Part shown: positions 1-3,780 of the stretch, piece after piece | Layout of the letters: each line of letters begins with the position of its first letter | Numbering within the stretch: position 1 is the first letter of the stretch | Source: UBA5314 sp040217815 | Lineage (GTDB): Bacteria; Bacillota; Syntrophomonadia; Syntrophomonadales; Syntrophomonadaceae | NCBI GenBank assembly: GCA_040217815.1 | Contig: JBEHWI010000075.1 | Location: 1-10,046, forward strand | Direction: 5' to 3' | Length of the DNA: 10,046 nucleotides | Translations under genes and position numbers: made by a program | Notes under the pieces: model-generated | Databases searched by the model: none | What the model saw: the letters and a program-made list of their open reading frames with translations, nothing else | What the model was told of the DNA's origin: nothing

Positions 1-17
1 TGTTAGCTCCTATTTTT
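1..17 (+). terminator. Terminator of the antisense RNA of copy A (3' arm and U-tract only)
   Basis: The loop TGTTA, the 3' stem arm GCTCCT (6-11) and the tail ATTTTT (12-17) match the complete terminators at 644-666 and 6381-6403. The 5' arm lies outside the window. The loop contains the reverse complement of the stop codon of the peptide gene at 3-83. Confidence 0.7.
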
Positions 18-83
18 GTTTAATTGAATACTTGAAATAAGTACAAGTAAGATGCTGCAAAGTGCTGTGATGAATTCAGACAA
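3..83 (-). CDS. Candidate type I toxin: 26-aa hydrophobic peptide, copy A
   Basis: A TTG-started ORF of 26 codons plus TAA lies on the minus strand, too short for usual gene callers. The peptide begins MSEFITALCSILLVLIS, a predicted single membrane segment, and ends in the basic tail KNRS. A strong Shine-Dalgarno AGGGGGTGAT (96-87) sits 7 nt from the start codon. The same ORF occurs at 652-732 (identical peptide), 2020-2100 and 6389-6475. Differences between copies are mostly synonymous (Ser TCT/AGT; Ile ATC/ATT; Leu CTT/TTA) or conservative (F/L, L/I, V/I), so the peptide itself is under selection. A membrane-damaging toxin silenced by the convergent RNA is inferred from architecture; I recognise no named family. 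A small regulatory or holin-like peptide is the alternative. Confidence 0.75.
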   Translation of the reverse strand: MSEFITALCSILLVLISSIQLNKNRS

Positions 84-88
84 TTTAT

Positions 89-125
89 CACCCCCTTTTC
101 CTGGGGCTCCCAGGAATTGGAGGTG
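89..125 (-). promoter_or_regulatory. 5' UTR hairpin covering the toxin ribosome binding site, copy A
   Basis: On the minus strand CACCTCC (125-119) can pair with the Shine-Dalgarno core GGGGGTG (95-89), and CCTGGG with CCCAGG closes a 3-nt loop. Of 17 possible pairs 15 form, interrupted by an AA/AA internal loop. This would hide the ribosome binding site in the primary transcript, a usual feature of type I toxin mRNAs. Pairing is largely kept in the other copies despite sequence changes. Confidence 0.65.
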
Positions 126-143
126 TTCCCTCTGGCTATACAT

Positions 144-172
144 ATTTTACCACCGAACAAATGTATGGTAAA
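144..172 (-). promoter_or_regulatory. Toxin promoter, copy A
   Basis: Reading the minus strand: -35 TTTACC (172-167), 17-nt spacer, extended -10 TGGTAAAAT (152-144). The -10 and the 17-nt spacing are the same in copies B, C and E, while most of the spacer sequence varies. Transcription should start near 137, giving a 5' UTR of about 54 nt. Confidence 0.65.
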
Positions 173-242
173 CGGTATCGCCTATAACATTTTCGACATC
201 CTCAACTAACTCGATTTTCAGATCCGCTTTTTATCCGGCCTG

Positions 243-488
243 GTTTTCCGGCTGGCCCAGGAATCCGGCATCGCCGAGAACAGCGGCATCCTCATCTTGC
301 GCCGCTTGGAAGAGGTAGGGGAGTATATGTACAAGAATGAAGGCGATATAGTTATGCTGGACTCCCCGGAGCATGTGCAGGTGGTCTTCAAGCGCCGGGA
401 ATTGGGATGGGTAAAGGATTCGCACGAGTTCGCCAACTGGCTGATGGCGAACTGGACTCCCGAATCGCTGGTGATTGCCATCATCTGA
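243..488 (+). pseudogene. 3' end of an unrecognised protein gene, 5' end replaced by repeat copy A
   Basis: The plus-strand frame is open from 210 to the TGA at 486-488. Codons from about 243 look coding, with GC-rich third positions, and the text includes SGIAENSGILILRRLEEVGEY and ELGWVKDSHEFANWLMANW. Bases before 243 belong to the repeat, so the native start has been lost. Possible internal starts are TTG 297 (no ribosome binding site) and ATG 327 (GGGGAG only 3 nt upstream), so a 53-aa product cannot be excluded. I do not recognise the family. A decayed copy of its last 13-14 codons lies at 3431-3470, again just before a repeat copy, showing that this fragment was duplicated together with the repeat. 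Confidence 0.5.
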
Positions 489-515
489 TCTACCAATTTT
501 GCTGGTAATTTCAGG

Positions 516-545
516 TTGATTTTTGGAATCATCTATGCATAGAAT
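516..545 (+). promoter_or_regulatory. Antitoxin RNA promoter, copy B
   Basis: -35 TTGATT (516-521), 18-nt spacer, -10 TAGAAT (540-545). The same elements with exactly 18 nt occur at 1885-1914 (TTGCTT) and 6252-6281, and with a weakened -35 at 3497-3526. Confidence 0.65.
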
Positions 546-551
546 AGATTG

Positions 552-666
552 AGAGGATTCCGATCGGTCAAATCGAAATCCCCCCTAACCATCAGGAACA
601 TCAACAAATCCTGGTGCAGATGAGAGTATTAACTTCTATGTTTAGGAGCTGTTAGCTCCTATTTTT
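552..666 (+). ncRNA. Candidate antitoxin antisense RNA, copy B (about 115 nt)
   Basis: The start is inferred 7 nt after the -10; the end is the U-tract at 662-666. No ORF is evident. Three hairpins can form: GAGAGGATT...CGAT with ATCG...AATCC plus outer pairs (551-586); CATCAGGA (590-597) with TCCTGGTG (609-616); and the terminator at 644-660. Hairpins are conserved in C, D and E, while the linker of about 27 nt before the terminator is variable. Its whole length is antisense to the presumed 3' UTR of the peptide mRNA, and it overlaps the last codons (652-666). By analogy with RatA or SR4 it would trigger degradation of the toxin mRNA; that is inference. Confidence 0.65.
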
Positions 667-670
667 GTTT
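644..670 (+). terminator. Rho-independent terminator of the antitoxin RNA, copy B
   Basis: AGGAGC (644-649), loop TGTTA, GCTCCT (655-660), then ATTTTTGTTT. The loop holds the reverse complement of the peptide's TAA (652-654), and the stem and T-tract encode its last residues KNRS, so the same bases serve two functions. Confidence 0.85.
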
Positions 671-732
671 AATTGAATACTTGAAATAAGTACAAGTAAG
701 ATGCTGCAAAGTGCTGTGATGAATTCAGACAA
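652..732 (-). CDS. Candidate type I toxin: 26-aa hydrophobic peptide, copy B
   Basis: TTG start at 732, TAA at 654-652; the peptide is identical to copy A (MSEFITALC, hydrophobic core, KNRS end). Shine-Dalgarno AGGGGGTGAT lies at 745-736, 7 nt from the start codon and matching the 16S tail at nine of ten positions. The gene sits downstream of, and on the same strand as, the DNRLRE gene, but it has its own promoter at 821-793. The mRNA would run on through the antisense RNA region (666-552). Its own terminator is unclear: the hairpin at 586-551 is followed on the minus strand only by AATCTATTCT. Confidence 0.75.
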   Translation of the reverse strand: MSEFITALCSILLVLISSIQLNKNRS

Positions 733-737
733 TTTAT

Positions 738-774
738 CACCCCCTTTACCCGGTACTCCCAGGAAATGGAGGTG
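738..774 (-). promoter_or_regulatory. 5' UTR hairpin covering the toxin ribosome binding site, copy B
   Basis: CACCTCC (774-768) faces GGGGGTG (744-738). About 14 of 17 positions pair, with A-A, U-U and G-A mismatches, so this copy is predicted to be the least stable of the four. Confidence 0.55.
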
Positions 775-792
775 CTCCCTCAGGCTATACAT

Positions 793-821
793 ATTTTACC
801 ACCAAACGGGTGTTCGGTAAA
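793..821 (-). promoter_or_regulatory. Toxin promoter, copy B
   Basis: Minus strand -35 TTTACC (821-816), 17-nt spacer, extended -10 TGGTAAAAT (801-793). The likely start is near 786. Confidence 0.65.
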
Positions 822-957
822 CGGCCTCTTCTACAATATTCCCGACGCTTTGATACAACTCGATTTTCAGAAACGCTTCTTATTTTCTTGGGATGAAAAA
901 ACACCAAAATCACTGCAGGATATTTCGGTGCTTTTCTATTTATTGCGTATTTTAAGA

Positions 958-1809
958 CTATTCATCCCTGGTTTGAACACTAACCAAATAATCTCCGGTT
1001 CCTGCAGCAGTAAAGATGAGGTTTACGGTAGTTGCTGCACCCGTGAAATAGATAACTCTTGATTCACCTGCCGGAATAGTGAAGTTACTGTTCGGGTCGG
1101 TGGTAGATATTCCGCCCTGTTGAGATATCCGTATAGAACCAGCCAGGTTTCCGTCAGTAGTGTTAACAACCAGCCAGGTTGCCTGTTCCTGACCTGCCAT
1201 GTTTATAACGGTGGAAGATTTCGGAGCCCCGGTTAGAGTCTCGAAAATAGTTTCAGATAGGGTTCCTTTTGACCATTTTATCTGTAAAGCAGGCCATGCA
1301 AAGCTATATGGTGTGCGTGTGCTGAAGAAAGCAAGAATATTGTTATTTGCATTTTCAAGGCCTTTTAGCTCAATACCACAGTTGGGGATTGAGCCATCGT
1401 ACCATCCCTGCACCAGGCTGGTTATATTTATTCTTACAGTGCTATTGATATTGGTCGGGATTACAGGTCCGAATTCGGGAGGAATAGAAAGAGGTTTTGT
1501 ATTATAAGTAACCGTCTGCTGGTCGAAAACGTTATCCAGTCTAAATGCCGATACTTGTGCTATTCCTCTATTATCATCCCTGTACAAGCTAAGCAGTAGT
1601 TCGGCGGATTCTATGGTGCTGTTGGACGGGATCCCCTGGTTGGGTTCCCAAATATTGAACTGCAACAGGCTCCTGTAAATATCAGAAGTTCCGCCTACGT
1701 ACGTACCGACATACAAGGTATTTCCCGGGGAGGGTTTGCCAAAATTTTGGTCGGGATAGGCTGACGCCACATATACGTTTTGAACTGCTGTAAAGGTTGA
1801 AACAGGCAT
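958..1809 (-). CDS. DNRLRE (CBM96-like) domain protein
   Basis: A 283-residue protein. The start is ATG 1809, giving MPVSTFTAV, because AAAGGATG lies 7 nt upstream; the longer frame from 1836 has no ribosome binding site. Residues 3-180 have the DNRLRE pattern: an opening TFTAVQNVYVASAYPDQNFG, then RSLLQFNI, IESAELLLSLY, a TVTYNTKP segment, INITSLVQGW and a closing PALQIKWS. This fold is common in cell-wall, spore-coat or polysaccharide-binding proteins. Residues 190-283 form a second beta-rich domain (VINMAGQEQATWLVVN, SGE-like IPAGESRVIYF), perhaps DUF6385-like. No signal peptide is visible, so spore or cytoplasmic assembly, or loss of an export segment, are possible. A fragment encoding residues 203-216 lies at 3653-3697. 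The stop codon is 137 bp before the promoter of toxin copy B on the same strand. Confidence 0.8.
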   Translation of the reverse strand: MPVSTFTAVQNVYVASAYPDQNFGKPSPGNTLYVGTYVGGTSDIYRSLLQFNIWEPNQGIPSNSTIESAELLLSLYRDDNRGIAQVSAFRLDNVFDQQTVTYNTKPLSIPPEFGPVIPTNINSTVRINITSLVQGWYDGSIPNCGIELKGLENANNNILAFFSTRTPYSFAWPALQIKWSKGTLSETIFETLTGAPKSSTVINMAGQEQATWLVVNTTDGNLAGSIRISQQGGISTTDPNSNFTIPAGESRVIYFTGAATTVNLIFTAAGTGDYLVSVQTRDE

Positions 1810-1884
1810 AATATCACATCCTTTCCCCCATATCATATTTGTTGCGAATGGTATTTGTTACCAAACCTTGCTGGTAATATCAGG

Positions 1885-1914
1885 TTGCTTTTTTTGGTTA
1901 TCTGTGCATAGAAT
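1885..1914 (+). promoter_or_regulatory. Antitoxin RNA promoter, copy C
   Basis: -35 TTGCTT (1885-1890), 18-nt spacer, -10 TAGAAT (1909-1914). Confidence 0.65.
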
Positions 1915-1920
1915 AAATTA

Positions 1921-2034
1921 AGAGGATTCCGATCTGCGAAATCGAAATCCCCTCTACCATCAGGAACATCAACAAATCCTGGTGCGTGTATTGTTATATG
2001 TTTTTATACTCTAGGAGCGTTAGCTCCTATTTTT
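1921..2034 (+). ncRNA. Candidate antitoxin antisense RNA, copy C (about 114 nt)
   Basis: Same three-hairpin plan as copy B: AAGAGGATT...AATCCCCTCT near the 5' end, CATCAGGA with TCCTGGTG, then terminator AGGAGC-GTTA-GCTCCT (2013-2028) and ATTTTTG. The terminator loop is one base shorter than in the other copies, and the linker before it is almost unrelated to that of B. The length from promoter to U-tract stays within two bases of the other copies. Confidence 0.65.
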
Positions 2035-2040
2035 GTTTTC
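2013..2040 (+). terminator. Rho-independent terminator of the antitoxin RNA, copy C
   Basis: Stem AGGAGC/GCTCCT with loop GTTA followed by ATTTTTGTTTT. The loop again contains the stop codon of the opposite ORF (2020-2022). Confidence 0.85.
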
Positions 2041-2100
2041 ATGTATTACTGCAATAATTACAAGTATGATACTGCAAAGTGCTGTAATCAATTCACTCAA
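2020..2100 (-). CDS. Candidate type I toxin: 26-aa hydrophobic peptide, copy C
   Basis: TTG start at 2100, TAA at 2022-2020, same 26-residue length as A and B. The peptide reads MSELITALCSIILVIIAVI, then HENKNRS. Compared with A, Ser2 uses AGT instead of TCT, Ile5 ATT instead of ATC and Ser10 AGT instead of AGC; most replacements are F/L, L/I and V/I. The ribosome binding site is TGGGGGTGAT (2113-2104). The neighbouring deiminase gene diverges from its promoter. Confidence 0.75.
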   Translation of the reverse strand: MSELITALCSIILVIIAVIHENKNRS

Positions 2101-2105
2101 TCTAT

Positions 2106-2142
2106 CACCCCCATTTCCCGGGGCTCCCAGGAAATGGAGGCG
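2106..2142 (-). promoter_or_regulatory. 5' UTR hairpin covering the toxin ribosome binding site, copy C
   Basis: All 17 positions can pair (three G-U): CGCCTCC (2142-2136) against GGGGGTG (2112-2106), CATTTCC against GGAAATG, and TGGG against CCCG around the loop AGC. The A-to-G change in CGCCTCC still pairs as G-U, and the AA/AA internal loop of copy A is here replaced by A-U and U-A pairs. This is the best evidence that the stem is functional. Confidence 0.7.
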
Positions 2143-2160
2143 TTCCGTCAGGCTATACAT

Positions 2161-2189
2161 ATTTTACCACCAAACAGGAGTTCGATAAA
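2161..2189 (-). promoter_or_regulatory. Toxin promoter, copy C
   Basis: Minus strand -35 TTTATC (2189-2184), 17-nt spacer, extended -10 TGGTAAAAT (2169-2161). Confidence 0.65.
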
Positions 2190-2337
2190 CGGCCTCATCT
2201 ATTTCATTTCTGACATCCCTAATTGACTTGATTTTCAGATACGCTTTATCCGGCCTGGCTTATGAGCCGGTGTTGAAATCTGGTACAAGTGATTAGTTTC
2301 TATTACGGGTAGCATAATATCCTTGAGGTGAAGACAA

Positions 2338-3276
2338 ATGAAACAGGGGCAATTTCCCCTGCAGCAATATGGGACAGACAAATTCGGGACTTTAAAGCAA
2401 GTTTTGTTGCACAAGCCGGTCCAATCATTACCCATTGTCAACGCCGGCAATTATCGGTATTTTCTCTATGACAGGGTACCGGATGTTGATCGCTATTTGA
2501 GTGAACACCAGGCTTATGCAGAACTGCTTAAATCGCTGGGCATTGAGGTCTTTGAATTGAGCGATCTGGTTGTCAGAAACCGGGATTTGCTGGAGAGGCT
2601 TCCCAATCTAGCCTATTTGCATGATACATGCGCAGTAACCCAAAAGGGGGCCATCCTCTCGAAGATGTCTTCGGGGGCAATACAGCATGAGGAAATTGTG
2701 GTTAAGGAAGCATTGCAAACGTTGGGCATTCCTGTCTTTTATGAATTCGAAGAAGGGCAGCAGTTTGAAGGATGCTTGTTTTTGTCGCCCCGTACTCTTT
2801 TTGTAGCAAATACGGAACGCCATAGCCAAAGATCCATTGAGCAGCTCATTCCTCGGGCATTGGAGTATTTTGACGAAGTAATATGTGTACAGATACCAAA
2901 ACTAAGGCGTTTTATGCATTCCGATATGGTTTTTAACCGGGTGAATGAAAATCTGGCGCTGGCCTATCTGCCGGCGTTTGAGTCCGTTATGCACTATACT
3001 CGTGAGGCAAGCAGAGCAATCAATGACTTTCCAGCTTTCATGAAGGGGCGCGGGATGGAGATTTTGAATGTTTCCGACGAGGAGCAGCAGCACTGGGCAA
3101 CCAGCTTTGTACCCTTGAAATCTGATACGATCATCCATTACGATATTGCTCTCAGTAATAGAACAAAGAAGGAACTGGCCAGCCGCGGTGTGCAGGTTAT
3201 AGAGTATCATCCCGAAGCGCTTCTAGCCGGCGGCGGCAGCCTCCGCTGCCTCACTCTACGTCTATTACGGTGCTAG
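2338..3276 (+). CDS. Arginine deiminase / amidinotransferase-family enzyme, compact form
   Basis: 312 residues, started at ATG 2338 behind TGAGGTGA (6-7 nt). Guanidine-modifying enzyme family (PF02274-type): these hydrolyse arginine or methylarginines, or transfer amidino groups, through a catalytic Cys. Visible landmarks are TLKQVLLHKP (18-27), the Asp of YLHDT (96), Glu144 in FEGC, the His/Asp pair in RFMHSDMVFN (194, 196), W253 with PLKSDTIIHYD, and Cys304 in GGGSLRCLTL near the end. The expected residues for Cys/His/Asp/Glu catalysis are therefore present. The usual EGGD motif is EGCL here, and at 312 residues it lacks the helical insertion of classical deiminases (about 400 residues). 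The substrate is therefore uncertain. No arginine-pathway neighbours (carbamate kinase, ornithine carbamoyltransferase, antiporter) are in view. A HepT-like fragment continues in frame after the stop. Confidence 0.8.
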   Translation: MKQGQFPLQQYGTDKFGTLKQVLLHKPVQSLPIVNAGNYRYFLYDRVPDVDRYLSEHQAYAELLKSLGIEVFELSDLVVRNRDLLERLPNLAYLHDTCAVTQKGAILSKMSSGAIQHEEIVVKEALQTLGIPVFYEFEEGQQFEGCLFLSPRTLFVANTERHSQRSIEQLIPRALEYFDEVICVQIPKLRRFMHSDMVFNRVNENLALAYLPAFESVMHYTREASRAINDFPAFMKGRGMEILNVSDEEQQHWATSFVPLKSDTIIHYDIALSNRTKKELASRGVQVIEYHPEALLAGGGSLRCLTLRLLRC

Positions 3277-3432
3277 CCTATAGATGTAGTATTGTTCAAT
3301 TTTTAGGTGATCGGTGAAGCAGCGAGCCATATCCCGACGGAAACGCAAGCCTCATATCCAGATGTGCCATGGGGCAAAATGAAAGCTATGCGAAAATAGG
3401 GATTGCTCCGTAGTTGTGGTCAGTAAATCATC
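3277..3432 (+). pseudogene. HepT / DUF86 (HEPN-fold toxin) gene fragment
   Basis: Reading in the frame directly after the deiminase stop gives IDVVLFNF, a TAG (3304-3306), then VIGEAASHIPTETQASYPDV followed by PWGKMKAMRK and another TAG (3397-3399). The pattern IGEAA..I......YP..PW.KM..MR is the conserved C-terminal half of DUF86/HepT proteins, the HEPN RNase toxin partner of MntA. After MRK a +1 shift would restore weak similarity (WSVNHL). Both internal stops, the absent N-terminus and no antitoxin gene mark it as dead. It may have arrived by recombination into this repeat-rich stretch, since it abuts the deiminase stop without a spacer. Confidence 0.7.
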
Positions 3433-3470
3433 TTCGCCAAATTGGTGAACTGGACTCCCGAATCACTGGT
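3431..3470 (+). pseudogene. Remnant of the 3' end of the 243-488 gene
   Basis: TTCGCCAAATTGG and TGAACTGGACTCCCGAATCA (then CTGGT) match 429-472, apart from a short deletion and scattered substitutions. As at 488, it runs straight into the left edge of a repeat copy, so gene end and repeat were duplicated as one block. Confidence 0.7.
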
Positions 3471-3496
3471 GGGCCAACCTTGCTGGTAATATCAGG

Positions 3497-3526
3497 TTTA
3501 TTTTTGGAATCATCTGTGCATAGAAT
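3497..3526 (+). promoter_or_regulatory. Antitoxin RNA promoter, copy D (weakened)
   Basis: -35 TTTATT (3497-3502) instead of TTGATT, 18-nt spacer, -10 TAGAAT (3521-3526). Loss of the conserved G of the -35 suggests lower activity now that no toxin is present. Confidence 0.5.
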
Positions 3527-3532
3527 AGATCG

Positions 3533-3647
3533 AGAGGATTCCGATTCTGCTAAATCGAAATCCCCTCTAACCGTCAGGAAACTTCAACAATTCCTGGTGC
3601 GTTTGTTACTAATAATTATGTTTTAGGAGCTGTTAGCTCCTATTTTT
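3533..3647 (+). ncRNA. Orphan candidate antitoxin RNA, copy D (about 115 nt)
   Basis: All three hairpins remain: GAGAGGATTCCGAT with ATCGAAATCCCCTCT; CGTCAGGAA with TTCCTGGTG, where an A-to-G change still pairs as G-U; and terminator AGGAGC-TGTTA-GCTCCT (3625-3641) with ATTTTTG. There is no full peptide gene opposite, so if expressed it could only act in trans on the other copies. Confidence 0.5.
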
Positions 3648-3651
3648 GTGT
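3625..3651 (+). terminator. Rho-independent terminator of the orphan RNA, copy D
   Basis: The stem AGGAGC/GCTCCT, loop TGTTA and ATTTTTGTG tail are intact. Confidence 0.8.
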
Positions 3652-3656
3652 TTGTT
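3633..3656 (-). pseudogene. Toxin gene tail, copy D (last 7 codons)
   Basis: Minus-strand codons read NKHKNRS and TAA, equal to the end of copy E (NKHKNRS) rather than of A-C. Upstream the frame continues without shift into the DNRLRE remnant (LVIN), showing an illegitimate join at a shared AAC codon. Confidence 0.7.
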
Positions 3657-3697
3657 AATAACCAGCTAGGTTGCCTGCTCCTGACCGGCCATGTTTA
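3653..3697 (-). pseudogene. DNRLRE gene fragment (14 codons)
   Basis: 41 of 45 bases match 1161-1205 of the DNRLRE gene. The minus strand reads NMAGQEQAT, TAG, LVIN where the intact gene has NMAGQEQATWLVVN (residues 203-216); Trp212 TGG has become TAG. Weak similarity may run on to about 3714. The order gene end - repeat - DNRLRE equals that at 428-1205. Confidence 0.85.
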
Positions 3698-3780
3698 GAA
3701 GGTAGGAAAGCGGATTCATTTTAATAATACAAAATTCGATATATTTCGTATGAGTTTATACTATGGCGGGAGGTTGTTTA

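Larger units (their letters stand above)
1..243. repeat. Repeat copy A, right half (truncated by window edge)
   Basis: This is the first visible copy of the roughly 400-bp unit seen again at 492-878, 1860-2258 and 6240-6564. Only the end of the plus-strand terminator, the whole minus-strand peptide gene, its 5' UTR, its promoter and about 70 bp upstream of the promoter are in the window. Similarity to copy C runs to the TATCCGGCCTGG block at about 232-243, after which the two diverge. Bases 1-83 are nearly identical to 650-732, so A and B are the most recent duplicates. No transposase or terminal inverted repeats are visible. Confidence 0.85.
492..878. repeat. Repeat copy B, complete unit
   Basis: The unit starts at the TTGCTGGTAAT block and ends near GATTTTCAGAAACGCTT. 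It holds the plus-strand promoter and RNA (516-666), then the minus-strand peptide gene, its hairpin and its promoter (821-652). The right half is almost identical to copy A. The block GGCTATACATATTTTACCAC (783-802), which carries the toxin -10, is the same in copies A, B, C and E. The unit is not an IS: there is no transposase and no inverted ends. Confidence 0.85.
1860..2258. repeat. Repeat copy C, complete unit
   Basis: Complete unit between the DNRLRE gene and the deiminase gene, from the CCTTGCTGGTAAT block to TATCCGGCCTGG. It is more diverged from A/B than they are from each other, yet the promoters, spacings, ORF length, hairpin and terminator are all intact. This makes it the most useful copy for comparison. 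Confidence 0.85.
3474..3656. repeat. Repeat copy D, left half only
   Basis: The promoter and antisense RNA half is preserved, but the peptide gene is cut after its last seven codons and its promoter and hairpin are gone. It joins directly to a DNRLRE fragment at 3653-3697. Confidence 0.8.

Noticed and set aside
61..180. Plus-strand riboswitch in the right half of the repeat (conserved CCCC/GGGG hairpin)
   Set aside because: The hairpin, ribosome binding site and ORF make sense on the minus strand, where promoter and start codon follow at correct distances. On the plus strand the block lies after a terminator and leads to no common downstream gene.
218..532. Minus-strand ORF of 104 codons
   Set aside because: Opposite the 243-488 coding fragment, whose plus-strand codons and decayed second copy are the better explanation.
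766..1062. Plus-strand ORF of 98 codons
   Set aside because: It runs across the toxin promoter region and antisense to the end of the DNRLRE gene; it has no ribosome binding site and its reading frame is not kept in the other repeat copies.
2041..2226. Plus-strand ORF of 61 codons starting inside repeat C
   Set aside because: Antisense to the toxin gene and its 5' UTR; copies A, B and E do not preserve the frame.
1..2258. CRISPR array or insertion sequence
   Set aside because: The repeats are long, irregularly spaced and separated by genes; there is no transposase and no terminal inverted repeats. Their internal parts are explained by two convergent transcription units.
2273..2318. Promoter for the deiminase gene (TTGAAA, TAGTTT or CATAAT)
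   Set aside because: No pair of elements has acceptable spacing; I could not support a specific site.
3414..3626. Plus-strand ORF of 70 codons
   Set aside because: It passes through the HepT remnant, the gene-end remnant, and the RNA promoter and terminator of copy D; no ribosome binding site.
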